Assembly (NCBI GenBank): GCA_029747015.1
Contig: JAKOGI010000120.1
Coordinates: 124,001-188,000, forward strand
DNA: 64,000 nucleotides
Source of the DNA: Carnegiea gigantea
Lineage: Eukaryota; Streptophyta; Magnoliopsida; Caryophyllales; Cactaceae
Direction: 5' to 3'
The position numbers and the translations under genes were made by a program. Shown piece after piece: positions 45,265 through 57,913 of the stretch. The notes beneath the pieces are model-generated. The model was not told where the DNA came from. It was given only the letters and a program-made list of their open reading frames with translations, and made no database searches. How positions within the stretch are numbered: position 1 is the first letter of the stretch; each line of letters begins with the position of its first letter.

Positions 45265-46156
45265 GTTTAAGATTTCATCTTTCAAATAAGCCCAAGTTTG
45301 TTTAATTTGGACATCATTTGATTGGGCAAAATATCACTCAAGGATACGTTATGCTGATCCAGTCCAGTCTGAGATAGGTGCATTGTTTGGGCCATAACTT
45401 TCAAACCGCTTATCCACATTGAGCAAATGAGCCCATTCTGGAAAATAGACTTCCAGGGCTTTCTAACAAGCCCAAAAACGCGTGATTTGGCCGAGTATTC
45501 TGGAAGTTATGCTCTGTTGAAGTTGAGGCAGTTGCAAGGATTAATGCTGGGAATATGAAGAGTCTTAGGTTACATATAGTTGTGTGGCTGATATTGTGCA
45601 CGTTTTAGATGCTTCTAGATTGATGTAATCAGCTGCAAAAATCCTAGAATATTCCTTGTAACCTCCCCCACCCCCTTTTATGATGTGTCTTTTCATTTTC
45701 TTAGACTTTTCATTAGCTAGTTTTAATTGTTAGGAGTTATTTGAGTCTTTTGATTGTCTTTTACTGAGTCTATAAAAGGGGAGGGGCCTGTGAAGCTAAT
45801 CATCCAGCATTGTAAGAGATTTCCAAAGTAATACAAGCACCTTTGAGAGTGATTCTCATTTGTGTCTCAAAATTCCTAGTTCTATATCTTGAATTTGGCT
45901 CATTCAAGTGGTGTTCTAGGTTCTCTTCCTTTTTCAATTGGAGTGATTCCTTGGTTAAGACAAGAGAATTAGCCCAAGATCAAGTCATTGAGTGGCTCCG
46001 TGAAGGATTATCTCAATTACAAGATCTTGTTCTATTCCTTTTTCTTGTGTAGTGAAGTTCTTCATCCATCTCATCCATCTTTCATTTCTCTTTCCAATTT
46101 GGCTTATTTGAGTTGGAGTTTGATTTGGTTCACTTACCCCACCCCACATCTACATA
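44970..46156 (+). repeat. R15 3' LTR
   Basis: It starts TGATGCATATTCCC after the purine tract and carries TATAAAAG at 45771-45778. Near 44996-45015 it has extra TTTTTA units not in the 5' LTR. It ends at about 46156 against the LINE. Confidence 0.88.
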
Positions 46157-47900
46157 CAACCCTCCCAAGCCAAAAGATGATTCCCCACTGAATCCGAGAC
46201 AACCCAGGAGACTCCCAAACAACTAAAGGAAAACTCCCTCAAAGCCCTTGCAAATTGACAATGTAGTAGTAGGTGATCAGGAGACTCCAAATCGTCTTTA
46301 CACATAGAACATCTGTTCACCAAAATAATTCCCTTTTTTTGTAAATTATCACATGTCAGAATACTCCCATGCGAATCTTGCCACACAAAGACTGACACCT
46401 TCAAGGGAGCCAAACTCTTCCAAATGATTTTCCAAGGGAACCGCCCCAAAAATCTAGACTCCATAGTGAAGGTAGAATTAGAGAGGAGTTTTAGATAATA
46501 AGATTTAATAGTAAAAAAACCTTTAGGGTTGAGATCCCAAGTAACCGTATCAGGTGAGTCATGAAGTGAAATCTCACTCAACTTACTGATAAAGGTGGCA
46601 AGGATAGTGTCATCCACCAAAGTATCACGGATGAAAACAGGAGACCACATAAAAGTGTTAGGCCCACGTTGGCAAAAATCTATTATAGTAGCATCTCTAT
46701 TCACCATAAGCACATAAAGAGAGGGGAAGCTATCTCGCAGAGGGCCCTCCGTACACCAACGGTCGTGTCAAAACAAGATAGAAGAATCGACACCAGCCTT
46801 GAAGGAAAAATGATGAAAAAATCTTCCCCATCCTTTATGAATGAACCTCCATAGACTTTGCCCATAAGCACCACTTGGTTTGGATGGATACCATCCAAGA
46901 CCGTTATCCCCATATTTGCTCCTAATCACCCTTCTCCACAAGCTATCCTTCTCATTCATATATCTCCACAACCACTTGCCTAGCAATGCTTCATTGAAGA
47001 CTCTAAGATCTCTAACACCTAATCCCCCTTCCGGTATGGGATTCTTGATAATATTCCATCTAACAAGATGAAATTTGAAGTCACTACCAAAAGACCCCCA
47101 AAGGAATTTTCTCTGAATGGCTTCCAACTTATTAACCACTGAGACTGGTAGAGGGAAGAGTGATAGAAAGTAAGCTGGAATGCTCGCCAAAACACTTTTA
47201 ATAAGTGTCAGTCTCCCCCCTTTGGAGAGAGATTTTGATTTCCACCCAGATAGTCTTCTCTCAAAACGCTCGATCACATGTGCCCAAATGGATTTATCCT
47301 TAAATTTTGCACCAAGAGGGAGACCAAGATAAGATGATGGAAAAGAACCAATAGAGCATCCTAGAATCCCTGCAAGCATTTGAATATTGTCCACTTGCCC
47401 CCCTGGTAAGATAGAACTCTTTGACAGATTGACTCTTAGCCCAGACACTGCCTCAAACTATATAAGAATGCCACGTAAGTTCACTATTTGCTTGCAATCA
47501 TTATCACAAAAGATAATCGCATCATCAGCAAAGAGAAGGTGGGAGACATCAGTGGCCGATTCATTCAACCGGCCTATAGAGAAACCAGAAATAAGCCCTG
47601 CTATAACAGCCGCATTAACCACCCTTGTAAACACTTCCATCACCAATAAGAACAGAATAGGGGAGATAGGGTCACCCTGGCGCAACCCTCTAGAAGCAGA
47701 AAAGAATTGAGAAGGGGAGCCATTAACTAACACTGCAAAAGAAGCAGAAGAAATACAATGGCGAATCCCAGCAATCCATCTCTCCCCAAACCCCATTCTT
47801 CTCAGCACGTAAATAAGAAGATCCCAATTGACATGGTCATAAGCCTTCTTGATGTCAAGCTTGCAAATAACCCCCGGCTTACCTGACTTGGTTAAGAGTA
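46157..47900 (-). mobile_element. R16: LINE, 5'-truncated, with ORF2 remnant
   Basis: The minus strand encodes a non-LTR reverse transcriptase: CKLDIKKAYDHVNWDLLIYV, GLRQGDPISPILFLLVMEV, HLLFADDAIIFCD (catalytic FADD), then VSGLRVNLSKS, SYLGLPLGAKF and GWKSKSLSKGGRLTLIKSVL. The C-terminal zf-RVT-like region has [18 protein letters not shown]. Two nonsense codons break it (TAG near 47459, TGA near 46769). Sequence before RT is absent, typical of 5' truncation; the 3' end is cut by R15. It lies in the upstream block of the neprosin gene array. Confidence 0.9.
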
Positions 47901-48617
47901 TGTATAATAAGATTGAGCAGTTGACCAGATTTTCATCTGTTATTTTCTCTTGCCAAAAATTAGTTTGCATTATCATTGTTCCTTTGTCTAATCACTAACC
48001 AGAAGTTCACTGTTGCCAACTCTTATATTTTTCTTGCCAAAGTCTTTTGGCAGATCTGTTGGAATTGACCTCCCTACTTGTTAGGGGTGAGGTTGCTTAC
48101 ATTGGACTTCCTCGTACTGTGCTTTGTCAGGATCCATTCTGGGTAATAGACGTATGCAGGAGTTCATTGTATATAGCTATTTGATGATTACCCGAAGTTA
48201 TTTAGGAATGAAAGTTATATCAGAAAACGGTAACTGTTTGTTAAGAGTTTTGGATTAATATGATGCTCCTAGGATATTTGTTTCACACTTTGAGTATGAT
48301 GATTGGGGGAACACATTTCCTTTTAGAGATTGGCATATATGGTAATGCATATTTGTTACCATATGGAAGAATTTAACATATGTAGAATTTGAAATGGAAA
48401 AAAATTGCTAAAAACAGATGATTCATTTCTAGATCTGGTCAGTAAATTCACTCTATTAAATTCAATAATTTGAATCTACCTGGATATTTGAATTTTGAGC
48501 TCGTTCCCAAACTCATAAGGGTAATGTTCATCTTGAAAAGCCTTAAATAGTTGTATTATTGTCCTGGTTGGCCTTCAGTTTCAGTAATTCTTATCTAGTC
48601 TTCTGAGAGAAGAAGAA
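47901..48617 (+). other. Upstream region of neprosin gene 1 (duplicated block)
   Basis: From about 47940 the sequence is related to the regions before neprosin gene 2 (from about 54010) and the decayed copy (from about 58120). Shared landmarks are TTCTCTTGCCAAAAA, the GATGATTACCC block near 48183 and a TTCTGAGAGA stretch just before the start codon. It probably contains the promoter and 5' UTR; no TATA box can be assigned with confidence. Confidence 0.6.
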
Positions 48618-51600
48618 ATGAGTTTTTCAAGGTGGAGATTGATAGCCGAAGTTCTTGTCTTGGCGAATTTTTTGTTTATTTCTAGTTATGCAATAGAAGG
48701 AGAATACAGAGAAAAGCAAGTTATTTCTTACCTTGATGACAAACTGAAGTTTCTCAATAGACATGCTGTGAAAAGCATTCAGGTACTTTTCCTCCCTTAA
48801 TGTTATCTTGCTTAGTATTGTTAACTTTGGTTTCACATTCAGTTGTCATTGAATTTAACAAGATTACTGATCAACTGGGTGGAGAATGTTAAGATGTGTT
48901 ATCATCACTATGCGGTCTCTGCTGTTCATATATGTTGCTTTTATTTTATGGATTACATAAAAGCATATTCATCCCGCAAAATGTTGGGATCCACCATGGG
49001 TTGTTATGTTATCCAATAGCAGAGTTGCCAAATTGGAATTTGAGATTTATTCAATTCTTCTACATTATCTAGTTATCAATGTATTCCACTGTAAGCTCAT
49101 TTGTTCAGGTCTTCTAGATTGCTGGTCGATAAAACAAGGACTAACATACACTGCAACTTGTTGACTGAATGACTTATAAATGTCATGAATGAGCGAAGTC
49201 AACAGGATCTTGATAAAATAATATAAATCATGATCTCTACCTATGTATTTGGATTCTTTATCCATCTTAAAAGACCCTTTGGGAACTTGACACTCAGAGA
49301 CGGTTATGGATATTTCACTCTTCGTTTTACACTAAATCACCTAAATTTTTCAAAGTCATGCCCAAATCAGAAACCTGTCTCCAAGTTTTAGTAATCTAGA
49401 TACCTGCGTTGACCTTGAAAATTAAGAGGACCCTTGTCAGATGACCCAATTCGTCTCAGTATTTGCGCTTGCTTAATTGTTAAAATTAGTGAAGTGCCCA
49501 GTCTCCTGTCTCTGTGCAGAGTCCAGATGGAGACACAATTGATTGTGTTGATATCTACAAGCAACCTGCTCTTGACCATCCAGCCTTGAAGAACCACACC
49601 ATTCAGGTGATTTTCTACGGATTAATTGATTCTTTTTTTCTCTCCTCACAGCACATACCATCTGTTTCAGTAAACATTCTAGTTCTGAAAAATGCAGATG
49701 AGACCTAGTTTTATTCCAGTCCCAGACAGCAGTAAGAGTCAGAATCACTCTTCAAGCAGGAGCATACCACTACAGGTTTGGCAACGAAGCGGAAGTTGTC
49801 CTAAGGGAACCATTCCTATTCGTAGAGTCAGCAAGCAGGACTTATTAAGATTCGATGACCTAGAAAGATTTGGAAGAAAGAATCCTCAGTTTGTCAACAC
49901 CTCAGAATCAGACAACAGACAGGGCCGTGGTGATCGTACTGTGGTTATCAATGATGGAACTGTCTCTCTTGGCCCTCAAGTGAATCTTTCCGTAAGAAAT
50001 TTCCCACTGCCATGCTTCTTGATCTCACATCAATATAACACATGGTGCTTAGCATCAAAACTTAATGTGATAATGGAATCTCATCTTTTGTTTGTTGCTT
50101 TTATTAAAACAACTGAAGGGCACTATATCCTTCTGTGTAATAAGAACTCTGGGAACTGAAGCAAACTAAACTGATTGTTTCAATAGGAAATAAAACAAAT
50201 GATGCAGAAGACGTTGGTATGTCCTGATCAGTTTGCAAGCAATAATCCCTGGAAAAAAAAGAAGGAAAAAGAAATAAATTATCAAACCTATAGTTTATCA
50301 AGCCTGAACTCTGTTTCCAAGTCCTACTACTTCTTAGCTTAACTTTTTAAAGTCTGAATAAGGTTAATTGTTAGAAACAACCCCTGCTCAATTGCTCAGG
50401 TTGCCCGACTTGAAACTAGACTTGAAATAATTCACCTTTATTTTCACCCTACCTTAAGCTTTGCTCTATTTTTTCATGGAGTGCTAGACATTCGAAAGTT
50501 TTTAATCTAGGGTCCAGCAGAAACAGCCCCTTTATTATGTCTGCCCCTGCTCCTCATCTTGGCTGGTACTTTGGGGCATGGATTTGGATTTGGGTTGTTT
50601 TAACCCAAGCAAAACCAACCTTATTGAAACTTGCCTGGCTAATATTGGTTGCATGCCATTGAGAAGCTTATTGCAGTAGTGGATAACCTGAACTTTGTGG
50701 GGTGCGGTGGGTGTAGGAAGAATATGACTTTAACATGAAATCAAGGATTCAAAAAACGGTTTTGGTTGCATTATTGCAAAATCGTCCTAATCTGTTCCTA
50801 TGGAAGGATCGTATAGGAATTGGATGAAAATAACAAATAATCACAAAATACGATAATAAAGAACAAACACAAATCGACACCAAGATTTACGTGGAAAATC
50901 CAATGTGGGAAAAACTACGGACGACGATGAGCAAAGTCCACTATAGAGATGGAAGTGTACAAAATTGATATTTGAGCGATGTGCTCTAAGGAGAGATCAA
51001 TTAGTGATTACAATTCACTCTAGAACACTCTCTCACAATGCTAGAATAGCGAACAAGAAAGCTCAACAATTGTGTTTGTGTATTGCTGTGTGTTGATGAT
51101 GATTATGGAGGCTCGAGGCGTGCCCCTAATAAAGGGTTCAAGCAGGCAGGTACGAGGAAATCCTAGCTGTCATGATATTTGGGCCATAAACCCAACATCC
51201 TAATTGCGGTTATCACAGGATGAAAATGCGGTTCGCCAACTCCGAAGCCTTTTTGATGCGGTCGCTTCCTTGTGGAACGGCCACATCTTAAGTCCATGCA
51301 TGAAATGTCCAACCTCAACATTCCATGAAACCATTCCATTTTTAATCAAAGTTGACCTGTCTCTGTCTGATTGCTGTTAAGTTTGTGGCTAGCTTCTGTG
51401 TTGTGTGAGAGCTTTTGAAATGTCCTTGAAGAGATCTTTGCATTATTACTGTCATTGAACTGCAGTCAGCGATGCTGGTAGCAACAGTGTATCATTTTGT
51501 TGGATCCAGAGCGAGTTTGAATGTCTGGAACCCTAGGGTCGCATCACCTGATGAGTACACTACTTCTCAAATTTGGCTTCTAGGTGGCGGCCGAGATGAC

Positions 51601-53711
51601 TATGAAAGTGTAGAAGCTGGGTGGATGGTAAGTACAACTCTTTAGGAAATTCACTAAGAGGTATTGAGTCTAATACCTTGTCACAATTAAATGCTGTCTA
51701 CCCACATTTTACACAGGTGTACCCTTGAAGAAAGTCGGTAATGTTAGATATGCAATACCTAATTTTAAGGAAGGATTTGACTAATACCTTGTCACAATTA
51801 AATGCTGTCTGGCCACATATTACGCAGGTATACCCTGGAAAAAAGTCGGTAATGTTAGATATGCAATACTTAATTCTAAGGAAGGATTTGACTAACACCT
51901 CTTAGTAAATTTCCCTAATCTTCCATCTTGACCACCATATTTGGTACTGCGGATTGTGGTTCAATGCTTGGATCTATAGCTGTCTAATTATAGGATTTTC
52001 TGCTTTAACCCTTTCAGGTCAATCCAAAATTGTATGGTGACAAACAGACACGATTGTTTGCATATTGGACGGTAAGATTCCTTCTAAAGTTACACTTTCC
52101 ACTGGTCACACAGGATGCTAAAATGGTATTGACTAGTGCATTATTTTGTCCTCCTGCCTTTATTGGGTGTATTTCAGAGTGATGCATCAAAAAAGACAGG
52201 CTGCTTTGACCTGCTATGCTCTGGATTCGTGCAAACAAGCACAAAAGTAGCTCTAGGTGCGGCAATCACTCCTGTATCCTCTGTGTTTGGACCACAGTAT
52301 GAGATCCCTGTCTCAATTTACATGGTATACATACTTAACTAGTAATTTGTCTGCTTTACAATTTATGTTGCATGGTCTCTGTGTCTTTACTCCTGGATTC
52401 AGTCTCTGTATGGGCAAGGATGTCGGTAGAGCTCAAGGCTGGCTACATCTGGATCTCCCCAGACCCCGCGAAAGCGGGACCCACACTGGGAGGTGGCGGT
52501 GGTGGTGTTGTTGGTCTCTATGTCTTTCATTTTATGTTATTTTCTTAAGACAGCTGTCAGTCTGTGGGTCCTTCTGCAACTCTGGATAAGTTCCAAGAAA
52601 CAAAGAGCAGCTTTAAAAGGCTATTAGTGCGTCAAAACTAGATTTGTCGACTTTATTGCCCCCATATTAACGCGTAAGGATTACTGGTATAAGTTCTTGT
52701 TAGAACGGGCAAAGTCAGAAACTCTTTCAGACTAAGCCTTTTCCACATCTTATCTTGATGCATGTGCGCCAGATGTTAAGGCATTGTGTCTTATAATTAA
52801 CAAGCCACTATCACATTTCGGCATATTTTGAGACTCAGCAGTTATATGCATGTGGAATCGAATTATTTTCATGTAACCATCTTAAACCAGGTTATCTTGT
52901 CCAAACCTATGGATTTCATTAGTAGTGTTAAGACTTGGCAAACAGGCTGTACGAGACAGGTTTGGGTTGGGTTAGTTGTGGATAAGAGCAGCTTTGATGT
53001 GGAATTTGCAGCTCGAATCAAATTTATTCCGTGCCATATTTGGTTTTGTTGTGTATTTGTCCAGAATGTTTGCCGTGAAAATGTGATCAATATTCATCAA
53101 GTAAAATAAATTTGGGTTGTTGTTCGACTGTGATAAAGCCTGTTCAGGTCTCGGTCAAAAGTTAGAAGGCGTCGGTTTGGGCCCATGAAAAGTATGGCGG
53201 TCTCAACTCTTTCTGGTTGAATGACTAACTGTCAACCAGTTTTGCCAGGGCTACCCATGAATACATATGTTATAAATTCGTATTGTGAGCTTTCACATTC
53301 ATCCTTTTCCTGCTGTTAATGCAGGATAAGAAGACAGATAACTGGTGGCTACGGATCAATGATAACATAGACCTCGGATACTGGCCATCGTCTCTTTTCA
53401 GTGATTACTTGAAGTCAAGTGCCACGTTGGCTCAATGGGGTGGAGAAGTATACAGCCCGGATGTGAGAAAGAGCCCTCATACAACCACAGCTATGGGGAG
53501 TGGAAGCTTTGCTGAAGATCTCTTTGATGTTGCCAGTTATGTTGCCCACATAAGGGTCATGGACTTCTCTTTCACCTGGAAGTACCCTCAGTATGTGGGA
53601 ACTTATGCTGATGAATGGAACTGTTACTCTGCATATCATTATGTTCCTGGATATATGACAGAGCCCGTACTCTTCTTTGGGGGGCCAGGTCAAAATCCTA
53701 GGTGCCCTTGA
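48618..53711 (+). CDS. Neprosin-family glutamic peptidase-like protein 1
   Basis: Predicted exons are 48618-48782, 49520-49606, 49698-49991, 51466-51627, 52018-52071, 52178-52324 and 53325-53711. All introns are GT-AG and phase 0, giving 431 residues. Residues 1-25 look like a signal peptide (EVLVLANFLFISSYA), so the protein is probably secreted. Residues about 30-170 match the neprosin activation-peptide region ([28 protein letters not shown]); residues about 185-431 are the neprosin domain (DUF239), ending [12 protein letters not shown]. Glu232 in VEAGW and Glu344 in WGGEV match the motifs holding the catalytic pair in Nepenthes neprosin, with similar spacing. Most family members are uncharacterised, so peptidase activity is inference. 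The exon structure equals that of gene 2. Confidence 0.9.
49992..51465 (+). other. Expanded intron 3 of neprosin gene 1
   Basis: This intron is 1474 bases, against 238 in gene 2. The extra stretch, roughly 50400-51400, includes AAGATTTACGTGGAAAATCC and nearby sequence of a kind common in degraded plant retrotransposon LTRs, on the strand opposite to the usual orientation. No coding remnant or clear terminal repeats were found. It is probably an old insertion. Confidence 0.35.
51671..51892 (+). repeat. 111-base tandem duplication in intron 4 of neprosin gene 1
   Basis: Two copies, 51671-51781 and 51782-51892, begin TAATACCTTGTCACAATTAA and end GGAAGGATTTGAC. They differ at about ten positions. 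Each contains a CAGGT sequence after a pyrimidine-poor tract. Gene 2 intron 4 (56367-56477) lacks the repeat. Confidence 0.85.
52400..52530 (+). repeat. Possible SINE fragment in intron 6 of neprosin gene 1
   Basis: The segment contains CAGACCCCGCGAAAGCGGGA and ACTGGG followed by GTGGTGTTGTTGG. This resembles the 3' half of tRNA-derived plant SINEs of the Au group, which have a CCCGC...GCGGG hairpin and end in TTG repeats. The A and B boxes were not identified, so the call is tentative. Confidence 0.35.
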
Positions 53712-54731
53712 GCATTGCGTAAAGTGATGGGAATAAATTTGCTGGTAGTTCTGTTGCTAGGATTGACATTTTTGTGAACAAGGGGGGAGAAAGGATGGTT
53801 ATATCTTAGCTGACAATGGACCAAGGAGAATGGCATATGAAGCAATATACAACCATCAGCATTTATCCAGAAATGTTCTCGTGCTTAGCTGTTAATGTGT
53901 TTTCTTGAGGTGTACTTTGAATCAATGTAAGGTGCAATAAAATGCAATGTAGAATTGGAAGCTTTGTTTGTTCCGTTTGTATAACATTGACAAATTGGCC
54001 AAGTTTATGTAAGTTAATTTCTCTTGCCAAAAACTAAGTCTGCATAATTGTTCTTTCATTTATCCAACCACTAACCATGGATGTTATTGGGACCCTGTTA
54101 CAACCACAATTGTCCATTACAAATATGCGTCCATGTGTCGGACTTGACTATTTCAAAACATTTTGGCGAGTTCTAGTGCAATTTGAAGTGTCCGAGTGCT
54201 CTACCCATGCCTGAGTGTCCAGTGTCCCGCACAGGTATGCCAAGGTAAACTGAAGAGGCGGAGGATCATGGGCGAATTAGTTCGTTGTATATGTTAGTTG
54301 GATGATTACCCAATGTCCGGAAGGAAGTAGTAGTTTGTGAATCATTTGGATTGATATGGTGATGGATCATGGAGATTTTTTCCATTTTTAGATATCCATG
54401 CTGGTCCAATCCATTTCCTTCTGGACATTGACATATATAGTAAATTACTAATGCATATTTCTTACCATATGGCAAAATTACCATATGTAGAATCTGAAAC
54501 TGATAACCTGCCAATTAGACTTATCCATCTCTATATCTTTTTAATTTTTTTTTTCTCCTATGTTTTCCTGATGACCCTTTGTCTGCTTGGATATTTGAAT
54601 TTTCAGTATTCTTCTTGACATGTTACCAATTTTGTTCATTTTCAAAGCCTTATATTCTTGCCAATGGTGTATATCAGTTTCAGGTCTATTAATTCTTATC
54701 TGGTCTTCTGAGAGGAGAAACGGTAGAAGAC
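53712..54731 (+). other. 3' UTR of neprosin gene 1 and upstream region of gene 2
   Basis: An AATAAA at 53936-53941, about 225 bases after the stop codon, is a plausible poly(A) signal. From about 54010 the block matches the region before gene 1, marking the start of the second duplication unit. No coding sequence is seen. Confidence 0.55.
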
Positions 54732-55582
54732 ATGATTTTTTCAAGGTGGAGACTAATAACTGAGGTTCTCTTATTGACAAATTTTGTGTTCATTTCTAGT
54801 TATGCAATGCAAGGGAAACACAATGAAAAACAAGTTACTTCATACATTAACAACAAGCTTATGATCGTTCAGAGACACGCTGTGAAGAGCATTCAGGTAC
54901 TTCTCTTCCTTAATACTATAACTCTCCCCTGACGCCAAAATGGTTATTTGATTTTCATTTTAATTTTCAAAGGGAGGAAAATGCCATGTACTAGTTGCAA
55001 TCACTATTGGCTTTTTGCTGTTCATATGTGTTGCATTTATTTGGTGGATTATTTAAAAGCAGGCTTATCCCTATTTTTCTCTCTTTTTTAAAAATCTTAG
55101 CAAAATCAACTCGTGAATGTTGCAAATGAAACAAATATATTAAGAAATAAGATCTTGATGAAATAAACAAGTCATTTCATCTCAAACCGGGGATCCAACA
55201 TTCCAACCTGGGTATGGACACTTATCATCCGCTGTATGGAACTGACACACAAAATTTGCAGTACATATGTTTGGACACTCATACCTGAATTTGAGTAACA
55301 TAGCTTTCTGTTTGGAGCATGTCCCGCAAGAGGACTCTAATTTGTGACTCTGTTACATTTGACTTGCTGCTTTTAGTGTATTCAAAGAGTTTCCCAGTAT
55401 ATGGGTTTCTGAATTATTCTTGAGAGCTAAACCTAGTAAAGTATCACTCTAATTATGAACTGGTTTTGTTTTTTCCATAGAGTTCAGATGGAGATGTTAT
55501 TGATTGTGTTGATATCCACAAACAACCTGCTCTTGACCATCCAGCCTTAAAGAACCACACTATCCAGGTGATGTTCTAACGG

Positions 55583-55628
<46 letters not shown>

Positions 55629-57913
55629 TCTGAAATCAAATTTGACTTCTTTCAGTTAATGTTTTATTTTCAAAACTGCAGATGAAACCTAGTTATATTC
55701 CAGTGCCAGATAGCAGACATGACAAGAATACTTCAAATAGAAGCATCCCATTACAGATTTGGCGAAGAAGTGGAAGTTGTCCTACTGGGACCATTCCCAT
55801 TAGAAGACCAAGAACACAGGACTTGCTAAGAGCCGATGATCTAGAAAGGTTCGGAAGGAAGAATCCGCAGTTTGTCAATAGTTCAGACAACAGACTTGTC
55901 CTTGGTGATCGTACTTTGGTTATCAATGGTGGCACTGTCTCTCTGGGCCCTCAAGAGAATCGTTCTGTATGAAATTTTCCAACTCATGCTTCTCACATCA
56001 ATATAATGATATGCAGTGCACACTCACAACTTGATGTGATCATGCAATCATGCTTCTTTGTGTTCTTGCTATTATCAAAACAACTAAATGTAGTCTTTGG
56101 AGTGTAGATGTTTAAACGGTCTAATAACTGATACTACTTTGTCTTGTGATACATTCTGAAAGTCCCCTGACAAAGCTTTACGTATGACTTTCAATGAAAT
56201 ACAGTCAGCAATAATGGTTGCAACAGCATTTCACTTTGTTGGAGCTAAAGCCAGTCTAAATGTATGGAACCCTAGGCTTGGAGCACTTGACGAATACACT
56301 ACTTCTCAAATTTGGCTTCTGGGTGGCGGCCCTAATGACTTAGAAAGTATAGAAGCTGGATGGATGGTATATAATTGCGTCTACAAACTAGAAAATTACC
56401 ATTGGATCTATGGTTTTCTAATCTCTAATTCTACGATATTCTACTTTGACATTTGCTACGCTTAAATCTCTTTTCAGGTAAATCCAAAGTTCTATGGTGA
56501 TACACAGACGAGATTTTTCGCATATTGGACTGTAAGATTCATCCCAAAATTCTGATTTTCTTAACAGTTCCACAGGATGATGTTATGCTATTGACGTGTT
56601 CTTTTTTCTTCCCTTCTGCTGTTGATTTTCAGAGTGATGGATCAAAAACAACAGGCTGCTTTAACCTTCTGTGCTCTGGATTCGTACAAACCAGTCCAGC
56701 AGTAGCTTTGGGTGCGGCGATTAATCCTGTATCTTCTAAGTTTGGCCCACAGTACGAGATCCCTGTCTCAATTTACATGGTATCCAAACTTAACTAGTAA
56801 TTTGTTTGCATTTATGTGCATGCTCTCTGTGTATCACCATCGTACATTACTTTTTTTTTTTTTTTCCCTTGGCACACCTACGGGCTTATAAAACCCCAGC
56901 AAAGTTCCAATAGGAAGTCCGCAACTTTAAGAGCTACTAGTTTGTCAAAGCTGGATGTTTTGAGTTTATTGCCCTTATGTAGGTGATACTGGTGCTTGGG
57001 CAGAAAGATTTTCACTAATCCTCCTCGGTTCCAGTTCTTGACAAATGTGCATTAGATGTCGAGGTATTCATACCACATCTGTCATCTGATGATGTAAAAA
57101 AAAAACCCAAATCATCAGGTTTAACATCTTACCTAGGACTGTTTCCTGCATTACATCATTTCAATTCTGTGAGATTGCAATTTATTTTATTTTATTTTAT
57201 TTACATGGACAATTATCATCTTGTAGCCATCTCGACAACTGGTCATTTTGTAAACTACCAATTTCATGAGCCCCTTGTTGGACCCCACAAACAACTAGCC
57301 GAGTTGTTTTTAGTTGTTTTCAGGTTCTTTGGGATTGGGACGGAAAAGTTTTGTTGAATATTTGGGATGGGTCCTGTTCTATACTGGTCTTATCTGAATT
57401 CATTGTCACCTAGTCGAATAAATTTATCAAGAAATTGCAATCGATTTAGGTCTGTCTGAGTCTTATTTTGGGTCTCAGTTCAGTACAGAAATTGCCTTAC
57501 CTGATCCCTTCGTGCCACTAATGCAGGATAAGAAGACATTTAACTGGTGGCTACAGGTCAACGAGAAAATAGACGTTGGATACTGGCCATCTTCCCTTTT
57601 CAAGAATTACTTGAAGTCAGGCGCCCCATTGGTTCAATGGGGAGGAGAAGTATACAGCCCAAATGTGAGAAAGAGTCCTCATACAACCACAGCTATGGGG
57701 AGTGGAGGGTTTGCTGAAGATCTCTTTGGAGGTGCCAGTTATGCTGCACACGTAAGGATCATGGATTACTCTTTCTCCTGGAAATACCCCCCATTTGTGG
57801 GAACTTATGCTGATGAATGGAACTGCTACACTGCATATCATTATGTTCCTGGATACTTGGACGAGCCCACACTCTTTTTCGGAGGACCGGGTCAAAATCC
57901 TAGGTGCCCTTGA
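54732..57913 (+). CDS. Neprosin-family glutamic peptidase-like protein 2
   Basis: Predicted exons are 54732-54896, 55481-55567, 55682-55966, 56205-56366, 56478-56531, 56633-56779 and 57527-57913, all with GT-AG phase-0 introns, giving 428 residues. It has a signal-peptide-like N-terminus ([15 protein letters not shown]), the activation-peptide region ([38 protein letters not shown]) and the neprosin domain from about residue 180. Candidate catalytic Glu229 (IEAGW) and Glu341 (WGGEV) are kept. Exon sizes equal those of gene 1 except exon 3, which is 9 bases shorter, so the two are tandem duplicates. A (TC)n run lies in intron 2. Both copies look intact; whether either is expressed cannot be told here. 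Confidence 0.92.
55584..55620 (+). repeat. (TC)n microsatellite
   Basis: A perfect run of about 18 TC units lies in intron 2 of neprosin gene 2, just after the 5' splice site. It is not present in gene 1. Confidence 0.95.

Larger units (their letters stand above)
42170..46156 (+). mobile_element. R15: gag-only LTR element
   Basis: LTRs are 42170-43322 and 44970 to about 46156. The internal region has a primer site, a three-copy palindrome leader, one gag-type frame and a purine tract CGGGGAGTA. RT, integrase and protease are absent. LTR, leader and 3' module are the R5 type, but gag is the R12 type. The right LTR ends CTACAT followed directly by LINE sequence, with the last bases altered, and no target duplication is visible, so the right junction may be rearranged. 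Confidence 0.88.
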
